Source: Prolixibacteraceae bacterium | GTDB lineage: Bacteria; Bacteroidota; Bacteroidia; Bacteroidales; Prolixibacteraceae | DNA: 27,451 nucleotides | Assembly: GCA_003457135.1 (NCBI GenBank) | Contig: DMSQ01000084.1 | Location: forward strand, 1-27,451 | Direction of reading: 5' to 3' | Shown: positions 1-7,099 of the stretch, one piece after another | How the letters are laid out: the number at the start of each line of letters is the position of its first letter | Position numbering within the stretch: the first letter of the stretch is position 1 | Program-made: the position numbers and the translations under genes | The notes under the pieces: generated by a model | Told to the model about the DNA's origin: nothing | The model's database searches: none | The model's input: only the letters and a program-made list of their open reading frames with translations

Positions 1-141
1 GGCAGATATGACAAGGAATAGTATCTCATTAAGAGGATAATAGAAATGTCCTTTGGTTATTCTACGTGGATCTTGCAAGGCTGAAAAATAATCTTCGAAA
101 ACATTTTGATAAATAGACTTTTGTGCGTTTAGATTAGCCAT
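1..141 (-). CDS. ISAs1-family transposase, N-terminal fragment (cut by window edge)
   Basis: The minus strand from an ATG at 139-141 is open to the left edge (47 codons). The translation contains FEDYFSALQDPRR at about residues 15-27 and YPLNEILFLVISA at 35-47. This is the layout of the DDE_Tnp_1-associated domain at the start of ISAs1-family transposases (an F..L.DPR motif followed by a Y/HPL..ILF hydrophobic helix). The catalytic DDE domain lies outside the window, so I cannot say whether the element is intact. The start is the first ATG in a clear open frame. The gene reads away from the Hpt gene. Confidence 0.75.
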   Translation of the reverse strand, partial: MANLNAQKSIYQNVFEDYFSALQDPRRITKGHFYYPLNEILFLVISA

Positions 142-314
142 TTTTTTAACGCTAACCCAACAATTAATCATAAAGATAACAAATTGTATTCAATTCGCCA
201 AATAATTCACCATTGTTTTAAAAGCGATTTCCCTGCCTGTATCAGGCAACGTTAGGTTCGAATAATTATTTTCTGTAATATTGCAATTACAGAAACCATC
301 TTATCGTTTTTACC
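142..314. other. Intergenic region with probable IS end, small hairpin and dyad
   Basis: No gene is visible here. A CCCTG at 231-235, read on the minus strand as CAGGGAAATCGC, may be the outer end of the ISAs1 element, whose family ends often begin CAGGG; this is inference. It abuts a perfect 6-bp stem, TGCCTG (234-239) with CAGGCA (243-248). Closer to the Hpt gene is a 9-bp dyad, TTCTGTAAT (271-279) with ATTACAGAA (286-294), about 20 bases before the start codon. It could be an operator. Confidence 0.4.
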
Positions 315-668
315 ATGTCTCAAGCACGTTACACCAATTTGGATTACCTGAAAGAAATTACAGGCGGAGAATCTGAAATTATGAAGGAATTCATCCAGAT
401 GTTCTTTGATCAGTTGCCTGAATTCAGGGATGGGATGACCAATTTTTTAGCCGAAAAAAAATGGAAAGAACTGGGCGAAATTGCCCATAAAGCTAAATCA
501 TCGGTGATGACTTTCGGGATGAACGACCTGGGGCACCGGTTGAAAGAGCTGCAACTGAAAACTCAGAAACTGGAAGAAACTGAAAGCTATTCAGAATACG
601 TTCAGGAATTTATGGGAATTATAGCACAGGCAGAAACTGAACTTCAGGCAGACCTCGACCAATTATAA
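315..668 (+). CDS. Hpt-domain histidine phosphotransfer protein
   Basis: A 117-aa all-helical protein. The motif LGEIAHKAKSSVMTFGM (residues 53-69) matches the Hpt core (AHxLKGSS), with His58 as the probable phosphoryl-accepting residue. Hpt domains relay phosphate between hybrid histidine kinases and response regulators in multistep phosphorelays in the cytoplasm. The length is that of a free-standing Hpt module with no kinase or receiver domain attached. No partner kinase or regulator lies in the window, so its pathway is unknown. The ATG is the first in frame; a 9-bp dyad lies just upstream. It converges with the zinc-cluster gene that follows. Confidence 0.8.
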   Translation: MSQARYTNLDYLKEITGGESEIMKEFIQMFFDQLPEFRDGMTNFLAEKKWKELGEIAHKAKSSVMTFGMNDLGHRLKELQLKTQKLEETESYSEYVQEFMGIIAQAETELQADLDQL

Positions 669-677
669 GCATTTATT

Positions 678-1361
678 TTATCTGTATTTCTGATTGGGGC
701 CATCCCGTTCAATATCTATGGTACCTCCGGTATAGCCACATTCACCCATTCGTGGCGAATTTACAACGGGCATGCAACTGTAATCTGAAAAATCATCACA
801 AATTTCTTCGTGTTTGGCTGAACATGGTTCACAAAAGAACGAATATTTATCCCAATTGCATGTTGAACACAGATTAACTGCAAGTTCTTTTTTGCAGGTG
901 GCACACTTAAATTTCAATGGCTCATTGCGAGATAACAGGATAAGTTTATCCTTCAGGTTGAGCTTATACGATTTTAACGCTTTTAAAAAAACGCGGGTAG
1001 TGGTTCCAAAATCGTAATCGTGATGTATTTTCACCTTGGGAGCGAAAACGTCTTCCACTTTGTGATTCATTCCAACCTTGAAATTTTTATGCCCAAAGGC
1101 GCTCAAGTGCCCGCAACATTCCAGCCAGATGTCTTTCAAAAAACTGTCGATCTTTTTCATCTGCGCATCTCCTTTGACCAGCAGGTGCAGGAACATTTCG
1201 TCAGCTTCCACTACGATATGATTAAAGGACTGCGCGTTCTTTCCCGCGTCAGCTCTTTCTAACTCAGACAAATGTTTGGCCAGGTGTTTCCCTATTTCCC
1301 TTTGTGAATACAATTGCTGGCAATAGATGCAATGTCCTTCAGATTTATATTCTTCTTCCAT
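678..1361 (-). CDS. Conserved hypothetical protein with zinc-binding clusters
   Basis: A 227-aa protein I cannot assign to a named family with confidence. The N-terminus has a C2H2-like set (Cys11, Cys14, His26, His30). The middle (about 50-140) contains an acidic/aromatic segment, KIHHDYDFGTTTRVFLKAL, resembling the YDFG core of the pRiA4b ORF-3-like fold. The C-terminal half carries a run of paired cysteines (C153/C156, C165/C168, C177/C180, then H184) suggesting zinc ribbons or a B-box-like knuckle. It starts only 12 bases after the map stop codon, so it may be co-transcribed behind map. Its function is unknown; a nucleic-acid or protein-binding adaptor would fit the clusters, but that is inference. 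Confidence 0.7.
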   Translation of the reverse strand: MEEEYKSEGHCIYCQQLYSQREIGKHLAKHLSELERADAGKNAQSFNHIVVEADEMFLHLLVKGDAQMKKIDSFLKDIWLECCGHLSAFGHKNFKVGMNHKVEDVFAPKVKIHHDYDFGTTTRVFLKALKSYKLNLKDKLILLSRNEPLKFKCATCKKELAVNLCSTCNWDKYSFFCEPCSAKHEEICDDFSDYSCMPVVNSPRMGECGYTGGTIDIERDGPNQKYR

Positions 1362-1373
1362 TGGTAAAAAAAT

Positions 1374-2144
1374 CTAATATTCTTCATAAATGTCAGTCAG
1401 CACTTCACACCCGGTATCAGTAACAAGAACCGTATGTTCAAATTGGGCGGAAAGTTTATTGTCAATAGTTCGGGCAGTCCATTTATCGGTTTTGTCAACA
1501 ACAGTTCCTGCCCTTCCCTGATTAATCATGGGCTCGATGGTAAAAATCATCCCGGGTTTCATGTTCGGGCCAGTATTCCGGCGCGAACTATGGTCAATCT
1601 GAGGTTCTTCGTGAAACTGAATACCAACGCCATGTCCACAAAATTCATATACGACGCTAAATCCATTTGATTTAACATACTTGCTGATAGCAAAACCGAT
1701 ATTTCCAAATTGATTTCCGGGCTTTACCTGTTGAATTCCCAAATCAAGACAATGCCTGGTAACTTCGATCAATTCTGCTGCAATTGGTGAAATCTCTCCA
1801 ATGGTGTACATTTTACTGGTATCGCCATAGTAACCATTAAGAATTGTAGTTACATCAATATTTAAAATATCGCCGTATTTCAGGATCGTCTTTTCTGAAG
1901 GAATTCCATGGCAAACCACTTCGTTCAGCGAAATGCAACACGATTTTGGGAAACCGCCGTAACCGAGCGTTGCGGGAATAGCCCCGTTTTTACGAATAAA
2001 CTCATCTATTTTCTGATTTAAAAATCCGGTTGAAACCCCCTCTTTCACAAATGGCTCAATATACTCGAGTGTTTGCCCGGCCAGTTTGCAGCTTTTACGG
2101 ATACCAACGATCTGCTCAGGAGTCTTTATGATAATTTTTTCCAT
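1374..2144 (-). CDS. map: Type I methionine aminopeptidase
   Basis: A 256-aa cytosolic dinuclear-metal enzyme that removes the initiator Met from nascent proteins. All expected residues are present: His79 (VCHGIP), metal ligands Asp97 (NIDVT), Asp108 (GDTS), His171 (GHGVG), Glu204 (TIEPM) and Glu236 (FEHT), plus the second histidine His178 (QFHEEP). The length fits the short type I form without an N-terminal extension. The ATG at 2142-2144 is preceded by a promoter-like pair on the minus strand (TTTG, 19 nt, GACTTTTG), in a region shared with the divergent thioesterase gene. Essential in most bacteria. Confidence 0.97.
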   Translation of the reverse strand: MEKIIIKTPEQIVGIRKSCKLAGQTLEYIEPFVKEGVSTGFLNQKIDEFIRKNGAIPATLGYGGFPKSCCISLNEVVCHGIPSEKTILKYGDILNIDVTTILNGYYGDTSKMYTIGEISPIAAELIEVTRHCLDLGIQQVKPGNQFGNIGFAISKYVKSNGFSVVYEFCGHGVGIQFHEEPQIDHSSRRNTGPNMKPGMIFTIEPMINQGRAGTVVDKTDKWTARTIDNKLSAQFEHTVLVTDTGCEVLTDIYEEY

Positions 2145-2163
2145 TAATTTTCTGAAATTTGTG

Positions 2164-2194
2164 CAAAAGTCGTTAAATCGATTGGTAATTCAAA
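2164..2194 (-). promoter_or_regulatory. Candidate Bacteroidota promoter for map
   Basis: On the minus strand, a TTTG box (2194 to 2191), a 19-nt spacer and GACTTTTG (2171 to 2164) match the TTTG-N19-TAnnTTTG consensus with one mismatch. It lies about 20 bases before the map start. Confidence 0.5.
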
Positions 2195-2211
2195 ACTGAA
2201 CAATAGATTTG
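2182..2211 (+). promoter_or_regulatory. Candidate Bacteroidota promoter for the thioesterase gene
   Basis: TTGG at 2182-2185, an 18-nt spacer and a perfect -7 box TAGATTTG at 2204-2211, about 30 bases before the ATG at 2241. It overlaps the candidate map promoter on the other strand, so the two genes may compete for polymerase. Confidence 0.55.
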
Positions 2212-2240
2212 CACAAAGGTTTATTACAACCGGTAAAGAG

Positions 2241-2978
2241 ATGGAAAAATATCAGGAAATCCTTTCAATTAAGTCGTACCATACCAACAAATACGGCAAC
2301 GCATCGATAACTTCACTTTTCAATATTCTGATCGAAGCCGCCTGGGCACATGCTCAGGTTATGGATTGGGGATACGACAGTTTAAAAAGTAATAATCTGT
2401 TCTGGGTATTGTCGCGAATATATTTTCAGATAGAAAAATACCCGGTCTGGCAGGATCGGATTACACTGAGTACCTGGTCGGCCGGAACTGATGGAATGTA
2501 TGCTTACCGGGAATATATTCTGGAAAATGAACAGGGAGAGATACTTTTACGAGCCAGCTCGGCCTGGCTGATTCTGGATATGGAAACGCGCAAAATATTC
2601 AGATTGAGTGATTTAATGGCGACTTTCCCCAAACGTATTGATTCGAGAGCTTGCCGTAATCCAAAACGGCTAAAGCCTGATCTTCATCCTGAAAACCTGA
2701 ATTTTCATCCGGTTTTGTTCAGCGAAATAGACATCAACCAACACTTTAACAGTGTGAAATATGTGGAACGTGTGTTGGACGATTTTGGGATTGATTTTCT
2801 GGACCGGTTTGAGCCTGCCGAAGTGGAAGTTAATTACCTGAAAGAAGGACAGGCAGGCGATTCACTGGCAGTTTCTGCAAATCCACTTGCTGAACATGAA
2901 TTCCTGAATTGCCTTGTACGTGAATCGGATGGAGCCGATTTGTGCGTAATGCGGATTTTATGGAGGGCAAGGAGATAA
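2241..2978 (+). CDS. Acyl-ACP thioesterase (FatA/FatB-like double hotdog)
   Basis: A 245-aa protein of the acyl-ACP thioesterase family, which hydrolyses acyl-ACP to release free fatty acid. The first hotdog shows LFNILIEAAWAHAQ (26-39) and LFWVLSRIYFQI (53-64) with WQDRITLSTW (70-79). The second hotdog carries the catalytic segment DINQHFNSVKYVERVLD (164-180), with the Asp164/Asn166/His168 arrangement seen in these enzymes. The length is typical of bacterial members; plant enzymes have extra transit peptides. Transcribed divergently from map and convergent with miaA; a perfect palindrome lies between the two stop codons. Confidence 0.88.
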   Translation: MEKYQEILSIKSYHTNKYGNASITSLFNILIEAAWAHAQVMDWGYDSLKSNNLFWVLSRIYFQIEKYPVWQDRITLSTWSAGTDGMYAYREYILENEQGEILLRASSAWLILDMETRKIFRLSDLMATFPKRIDSRACRNPKRLKPDLHPENLNFHPVLFSEIDINQHFNSVKYVERVLDDFGIDFLDRFEPAEVEVNYLKEGQAGDSLAVSANPLAEHEFLNCLVRESDGADLCVMRILWRARR

Positions 2979-2982
2979 ACTT

Positions 2983-3012
2983 TGTAGAGACGTAAGATCT
3001 TACGTCTCTACA
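2983..3012. repeat. Perfect 30-bp palindrome between convergent genes
   Basis: TGTAGAGACGTAAGA (2983-2997) is followed immediately by its exact reverse complement (2998-3012). It lies between the thioesterase and miaA stop codons. The form resembles the dispersed AGAGACG...CGTCTCT palindromes found in many Bacteroidota genomes. It could also serve as a two-way terminator, although no long T-run follows. Confidence 0.75.
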
Positions 3013-3027
3013 GATCAACCCAATAAT

Positions 3028-3957
3028 CTATTTTCCCGAATACCATTCCAAAATCTTTCCAACCTTTTCCTCCAATGGCATATAGCCATCCAGCCAATGA
3101 ATCTTGATTCCCTGATTTTCCATTTTTCGGAACCAGGTCATTTGCCGTTTGGCAAACTGGTGAATGGCAACATTTAAATTATCGAACATTTGCTGATAAG
3201 TGATTTGGCTGGTCAGATGAAGAGTCATGTATTTGTATTCCAGGCCATAGTAAGTAAGCTGTTTAGGAGTTAATCCGCTGTCGAGCAATCGCTGAACTTC
3301 ATCAAGCATTCCTTCTTTCAATCGTTGTTTCAAACGATTTGTAATCCTTTTGCGGCGCGAATCGCGGTCGAACTTTACTCCGACTACCAAACTTCTGATT
3401 TCCGGCATACCCGTGTCAATTTCAGGATGGGTCAGGTAATATTCTTCGATTTCAATGGCACGGATGGCCCGCTTCGAACTTTCGGTATCGGTTTGGTTGT
3501 GGAGATAATTTTTGTAAGATCGGAGGATTTCAGTCAGTTCCCAAAGTAATTTGTCATCCAGTTCTTCCCGAAGCTTTACGTTTACCGGAACCTGAATCAG
3601 TTTGTAGTTTTTCAGGATGGCTTCCAGGTACATGCCGCTTCCACCGCACATGACGGGGAGCTTATTACGTTCGTTGATCTCTGCAAACACACGAAGAAAA
3701 TCTTTCTGATATTCATATACATTGTATTCGTATCCCGCGTCAACAATGTCTATCAGATGATAAGGAACCACTTTCCCATCAACTACATAATCGCAGTAGT
3801 CTTTTCCTGTTCCAAGGTCCATTCCCCGGTAAACCTGGCGCGAATCGGCTGAAATAACTTCGCCATCGAGCATCGAAGCCACTTTGGCTGCCACACTGGT
3901 TTTTCCTGAAGCTGTTGGACCAAGAATAGTAATTAAATTATATTTTTTGTGGTACAT
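3028..3957 (-). CDS. miaA: tRNA dimethylallyltransferase
   Basis: A 309-aa enzyme that transfers dimethylallyl from DMAPP to N6 of A37 in tRNAs reading UNN codons. Visible are the P-loop GPTASGKT (13-20), the DSRQVYRGMD segment (38-47) with the conserved Asp and Gln, LIDIVDAGYEYNVYEYQKDF, a GGSGMYLEA segment in place of the usual GGTGLYI, and the C-terminal TYYGLEYKY. The GGSGMY and NVYEYQ variants suggest the divergent of the two MiaA paralogues that Bacteroidota often carry, but I cannot confirm a second copy from here. It starts 77 bases from the divergent Fic gene. Confidence 0.95.
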   Translation of the reverse strand: MYHKKYNLITILGPTASGKTSVAAKVASMLDGEVISADSRQVYRGMDLGTGKDYCDYVVDGKVVPYHLIDIVDAGYEYNVYEYQKDFLRVFAEINERNKLPVMCGGSGMYLEAILKNYKLIQVPVNVKLREELDDKLLWELTEILRSYKNYLHNQTDTESSKRAIRAIEIEEYYLTHPEIDTGMPEIRSLVVGVKFDRDSRRKRITNRLKQRLKEGMLDEVQRLLDSGLTPKQLTYYGLEYKYMTLHLTSQITYQQMFDNLNVAIHQFAKRQMTWFRKMENQGIKIHWLDGYMPLEEKVGKILEWYSGK

Positions 3958-3979
3958 GGGTTCTGAAGATTTCGAGATT

Positions 3980-4009
3980 CAAAAATACAGTTTTAAATTG
4001 TTAATTTTG
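3980..4009. promoter_or_regulatory. Divergent -7 boxes for miaA and the fic gene
   Basis: On the plus strand TAATTTTG at 4002-4009 is a perfect TAnnTTTG box 25 bases before the fic ATG. On the minus strand TATTTTTG (3987 to 3980) is a perfect box about 22 bases before the miaA ATG. Neither has a clear TTTG -33 box at 19 nt. Confidence 0.5.
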
Positions 4010-4034
4010 AAACCGAATTTTATTCAGGAATGCC

Positions 4035-4796
4035 ATGAACACCGGAAAAACTGAAGCATTGGTAGTCGATTACCAACTTCGCTCGAAAGGAATGATTGAT
4101 TTCGGGAAGTACTCGTATTATGCCATCACGCATCATTCAACCAGTATAGAAGGAAGCACACTTACCGAATCGCAGGTTGTTAATTTACTTGAATATGGTA
4201 AACCGTCAACCAATAAACCGTTTGAACATCATTTAATGGTGGTTGATCATTTTCACGCTTTGCAATTTGTAGTGGGAGAGGCTGAAAAAAAACGACAACT
4301 AAGTTCGGAGTTTATTCAGGAAATTAGCGCTTTGGTGATGAAAAATACAGGTAGTGTAGTAAATACAGCTTTGGGAAATTACAATATTGCCGGGGGTGAA
4401 TTCCGTTTGGGAACAGTAAGGGCGGGAACACGGACTTTCCCGGATTACAAAAAAGTGCCCGGATTGGTAACTCAACTTTGTAAAGAAACCAGTGAAAAGT
4501 TAAAGACCGTCCAAACTTTTGAAGAAAAATGCGATCTAGCCTTTCATGTTCATTTTCAGTTGGTGAGCATTCATCCTTTTGGTGACGGTAACGGACGCAC
4601 TTCCAGGTTGCTGATGAACTATATTCAGTCATGGTTTGGACTACCGTTATCGTTAGTTTACACCCAAGACCGCATCAAATACATAAATGCGCTCGAATCT
4701 GCACGGGTGAAAGAAACCGAACAACCTTTTCTGGACTTCATGTATTCACAATATTCCAAATTCCTGAAAAAGGAAATTTCGATGTTAAAAGATTGA
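4035..4796 (+). CDS. Fic-family protein (class II, self-inhibited)
   Basis: A 253-aa Fic protein. The catalytic loop HPFGDGNGRTSR (180-191) fits HxFx(D/E)GNGRxxR exactly, so His180 and both Arg are present and AMP transfer from ATP to a target hydroxyl is expected. The N-terminal helix carries STSIEG (35-40), the [S/T]xxxE[G/N] inhibitory motif whose Glu39 would block the ATP site. That makes it a class II Fic, with the inhibitory helix in the same chain. No winged-helix or other targeting domain is present. The stop codon lies one base before the smpB ATG, so the two are almost certainly co-transcribed. The target is unknown. Confidence 0.92.
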   Translation: MNTGKTEALVVDYQLRSKGMIDFGKYSYYAITHHSTSIEGSTLTESQVVNLLEYGKPSTNKPFEHHLMVVDHFHALQFVVGEAEKKRQLSSEFIQEISALVMKNTGSVVNTALGNYNIAGGEFRLGTVRAGTRTFPDYKKVPGLVTQLCKETSEKLKTVQTFEEKCDLAFHVHFQLVSIHPFGDGNGRTSRLLMNYIQSWFGLPLSLVYTQDRIKYINALESARVKETEQPFLDFMYSQYSKFLKKEISMLKD

Positions 4797-4797
4797 A

Positions 4798-5256
4798 ATG
4801 GTACACAAGCAGCAAAACATTAGCATTAAAAACAAAAAAGCTTTCTTCGATTACGAGATACTCGAAACCTTCTATGCCGGTATCCAACTGGCTGGAACCG
4901 AAATTAAGTCAATCCGAAGTGCAAAAGCCAGTTTGGTTGATTCGTATTGCTCATTTTATGCCGATCAGTTGTACGTGAAGAATATGCATATTTCGGAATA
5001 CGAGCTTGGCACCTGCAACAACCACATTGCCAAACGCGACCGCAAATTACTCCTGAATCGCAAAGAACTCGATAAACTCCAAAAGAAAACCAAAGAAGGT
5101 GGTATCACCATCGTACCACTCAAGCTTTTCATTAACGACCGCGGACTAGCCAAACTGGAGATTTCGCTGGCAAAGGGGAAAAAGACCTTCGACAAACGTG
5201 AAACCCTGAAACTGAAGGACGATGTCCGAGAGATGGATCGGGCAAGGAAGTTTTAG
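4798..5256 (+). CDS. smpB: SsrA-binding protein
   Basis: A 152-aa protein that binds tmRNA (SsrA) and brings it to stalled ribosomes for trans-translation. Conserved SmpB segments are visible: NKKAFFDYEILETFYAGIQL (12-31), GTEIKSIR (33-40), the KRDRKLLLNRKEL core (79-91), PLKLFINDRGLAKLEI, the GKKTFDKRE run and a basic C-terminal tail. Length is normal. It starts one base after the fic stop. I see no ssrA gene in the window. Confidence 0.96.
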   Translation: MVHKQQNISIKNKKAFFDYEILETFYAGIQLAGTEIKSIRSAKASLVDSYCSFYADQLYVKNMHISEYELGTCNNHIAKRDRKLLLNRKELDKLQKKTKEGGITIVPLKLFINDRGLAKLEISLAKGKKTFDKRETLKLKDDVREMDRARKF

Positions 5257-5517
5257 ACGCGGAGTCCGAAGACGGGAGTCGGGAGACCGGAGTGCCGCTC
5301 CCTGAGCGCCGGAAGCTGTCGAATTCGCCTTCTGAAATATTTCCCATGTTGCTAGAATTAAATAGACAAAACTTGACCTGAAGCTGGGATAGGACACAAT
5401 AGAATTTTCTATTTCTATAATTTTTTCTGCTTGATAATCATTGAAATAAATTGGTTTTTTTATCAATAATATTTTGAAAAAGCACTAAGTTTGGTGAAAC
5501 GTTATTGTTGCGATTTT
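5257..5517. other. Intergenic region with purine-rich short repeats, then AT-rich DNA
   Basis: Right after smpB, about 5259-5292 holds imperfect repeats of a GGAGTCCGAAGAC / GGGAGTCGGGAGACC type, a kind of low-complexity intergenic sequence common in Bacteroidota. From about 5345 the base composition turns clearly AT-rich, which marks the left edge of the accessory stretch. A minus-strand frame is open here (from a start near 5466), but its downstream half runs through the repeats and across smpB, so I do not call it. Confidence 0.4.
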
Positions 5518-6408
5518 ATGAGTCAGTTTCCGCAATACCCAATTATAAAAGTACCTAGTCATTTACTAAGTGTAAAAGGTTCTATTCCAGGATTAAAAAT
5601 ACCTCCACCTCGCTTACCAATAAAGCCAGAACTTAAACAAATAAGTAAACCTATATTGCCGACTAAGCAAGAATTTGATCTTAATGACGGTTGCTTTAAA
5701 TATATTCTATACTTTGCTGCTATTGGCTGTTTAATGTTGTGGGTTGCCACAAATGCTAGAAATAAGGAGGCTGGAGCTGAAGCTGGTATCTTTGGAGTCT
5801 TGATTTTGGGGATTGTAGTGATAGGTATTTTTAGCTATTTAAAAGGAAATAATAACGACAATAAAAATTATGAAGTAAGATTAAAAAAATATAACGAAGA
5901 GCTAAGTCAATTTCCGTTCTTGGTCAAAGAAGCAAAAGAGAAGTATGAAAAAGCTTTTGTAAAATACGAAGAGGATTGTCTGAGGTATAAGGAGGACTTA
6001 AAAAAGTATGAGGAGCAATTGGCTGAAATTAGGACAGCGGAATACGTAGAACAGTATCGTTGGGATGAACTTGTCAGAACTTTAGAACAAAGTGTAAAGC
6101 CGGAGAGAAGTACTAGTAGGGTTACAAAAGGAGTTACTGAAGATTTCTTTACCAATGAATTGAAGAAATCAATAAATTTAGATGTCCAACAGAGTTTAAT
6201 GCTAAAATTCACTGGCAATGAAAAAGGCTATTATCCAGATATAGTTATTTCAGATAAAGAAACAGGCTTACTGATTGACATTGAGATTGATGAACCATAC
6301 ATTGGCGCATCAGGCGAACCAGTTCATTTCATTCAAGGTGGTGATGAAAAACGTGATGAATACTTTGTAAATAATGGCTGGATAGTAATAAGGTTTGCAG
6401 AAGAATAA
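5518..6408 (+). CDS. Membrane protein with C-terminal nuclease-like (PD-(D/E)xK/Vsr-type) domain, probably cut short by an in-frame stop
   Basis: About 296 aa from the ATG at 5518; in-frame TTG (5491) and GTG (5494) starts would add nine or eight residues. Counted from the TTG start, two hydrophobic segments lie at 70-87 and 99-116, then a charged coiled coil at about 125-185, then a compact C-terminal domain. That domain has YYPDIVI (Asp250), GLLIDIEIDEPY (Glu265, Asp267) and RDEYFVNNGWIVIRFAEE, the order seen in DUF559/Vsr-like nuclease folds. It ends abruptly at FAEE-TAA, and the same frame continues open for 80 codons, so the stop looks like a nonsense change. AT-rich compared with smpB, which suggests transfer. 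A defence role is possible but unproven. Confidence 0.65.
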   Translation: MSQFPQYPIIKVPSHLLSVKGSIPGLKIPPPRLPIKPELKQISKPILPTKQEFDLNDGCFKYILYFAAIGCLMLWVATNARNKEAGAEAGIFGVLILGIVVIGIFSYLKGNNNDNKNYEVRLKKYNEELSQFPFLVKEAKEKYEKAFVKYEEDCLRYKEDLKKYEEQLAEIRTAEYVEQYRWDELVRTLEQSVKPERSTSRVTKGVTEDFFTNELKKSINLDVQQSLMLKFTGNEKGYYPDIVISDKETGLLIDIEIDEPYIGASGEPVHFIQGGDEKRDEYFVNNGWIVIRFAEE

Positions 6409-6648
6409 GTTATCAAAAGCACAACTAATTGTATCGTTTTTATTAATTTAGTTATTAGTTTATTGATTAGGAAAGATTCAGATACTTTGCCTATGTCTTT
6501 TGATGAATTTATACAAGCATACTGTACAACTAATAAATTTGGTGTAGCACAATGGAGTAAAGATAAAGCACATAAAATGGCGTTTACACGTTATAGAAAC
6601 ACCTATCTTGGGTTTAATTTATCAGAAAAGTTAATAACAGAGATTTAA
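6409..6648 (+). pseudogene. In-frame continuation of the nuclease-like gene beyond the TAA
   Basis: In the same frame as the preceding gene, after TAA at 6406-6408, the sequence is open up to a stop at 6646-6648. It begins VIKSTTNCIVF and includes QWSKDKAHKMAFTRYRNTYLGF near its end. In related proteins, as I recall them, the domain goes on past FAEE as FAEEQV with a cysteine a few residues later, so CAA to TAA is the simplest explanation. An ATG at 6493 could also start a separate 51-aa protein, which I find less likely. Confidence 0.5.
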
Positions 6649-6747
6649 ATTCAATAAATTCACAAAGAGTTTAATCCATTATCCCCTTGTTACAAATGAT
6701 ATCAGATGCAAAAAATATCAAGTAATCAATCATAAAAACCTTAAACC
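6649..6747. other. AT-rich gap, nothing recognised
   Basis: About 100 bases with no open frame, promoter match or strong hairpin that I can see. Confidence 0.4.
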
Positions 6748-7041
6748 ATGAAAGACTATGGAATGCTGCTTGAAAAAACAATTGAGGCATATTGGGGGCA
6801 GCCAAAAACGACAATTTCTTTTGCGAATTATTATGGAGATGATTTTAAAATGAAAGCTATCTTGTTTTCTCTTGTAGTAACCCAAATTAATTATAGATCA
6901 GAAGAGTATCCTGAAGAGGAATTAAAACAACTAGAAGATTATGAGTCGAAATTTTGGAGTAGTACTCCTGAATTTTCTGATGATATAAATGTTCTTAAAC
7001 TTTTGGCGAAACATAAAAACCTCTTAATTGCTGATCTGTGA
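6748..7041 (+). CDS. Hypothetical small acidic protein
   Basis: A 97-aa protein not recognised. It is acidic, with a hydrophobic stretch (about 37-46) and an E/D-rich segment YPEEELKQLEDYESKFW (about 54-70). It has no signal peptide, cysteine pairs or known motif. It lies alone on the plus strand in the AT-rich stretch and converges with the UPF0158 gene, 58 bases away. The small acidic helical character would suit an immunity or regulatory protein, but nothing here proves it. Confidence 0.5.
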   Translation: MKDYGMLLEKTIEAYWGQPKTTISFANYYGDDFKMKAILFSLVVTQINYRSEEYPEEELKQLEDYESKFWSSTPEFSDDINVLKLLAKHKNLLIADL

Positions 7042-7099
7042 CCCCGCTCCTCCAGAAATAATTCAGTATTGTTTTGCGTGGCTTGATGTCAATTTGCAA

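Noticed and set aside
5..20. A 16-base match between the transposase fragment and the minus strand of element copy B (GATATGACAAGGAATA)
   Set aside because: A match of this length is not unlikely by chance in 27 kb on both strands, and the flanks do not match.
5146..5466. Minus-strand frame of 106 codons starting MIKKPIYFNDYQAEK
   Set aside because: The first part looks protein-like, but the rest runs through low-complexity repeats and across smpB in antisense. At best it is the start of a lost gene.
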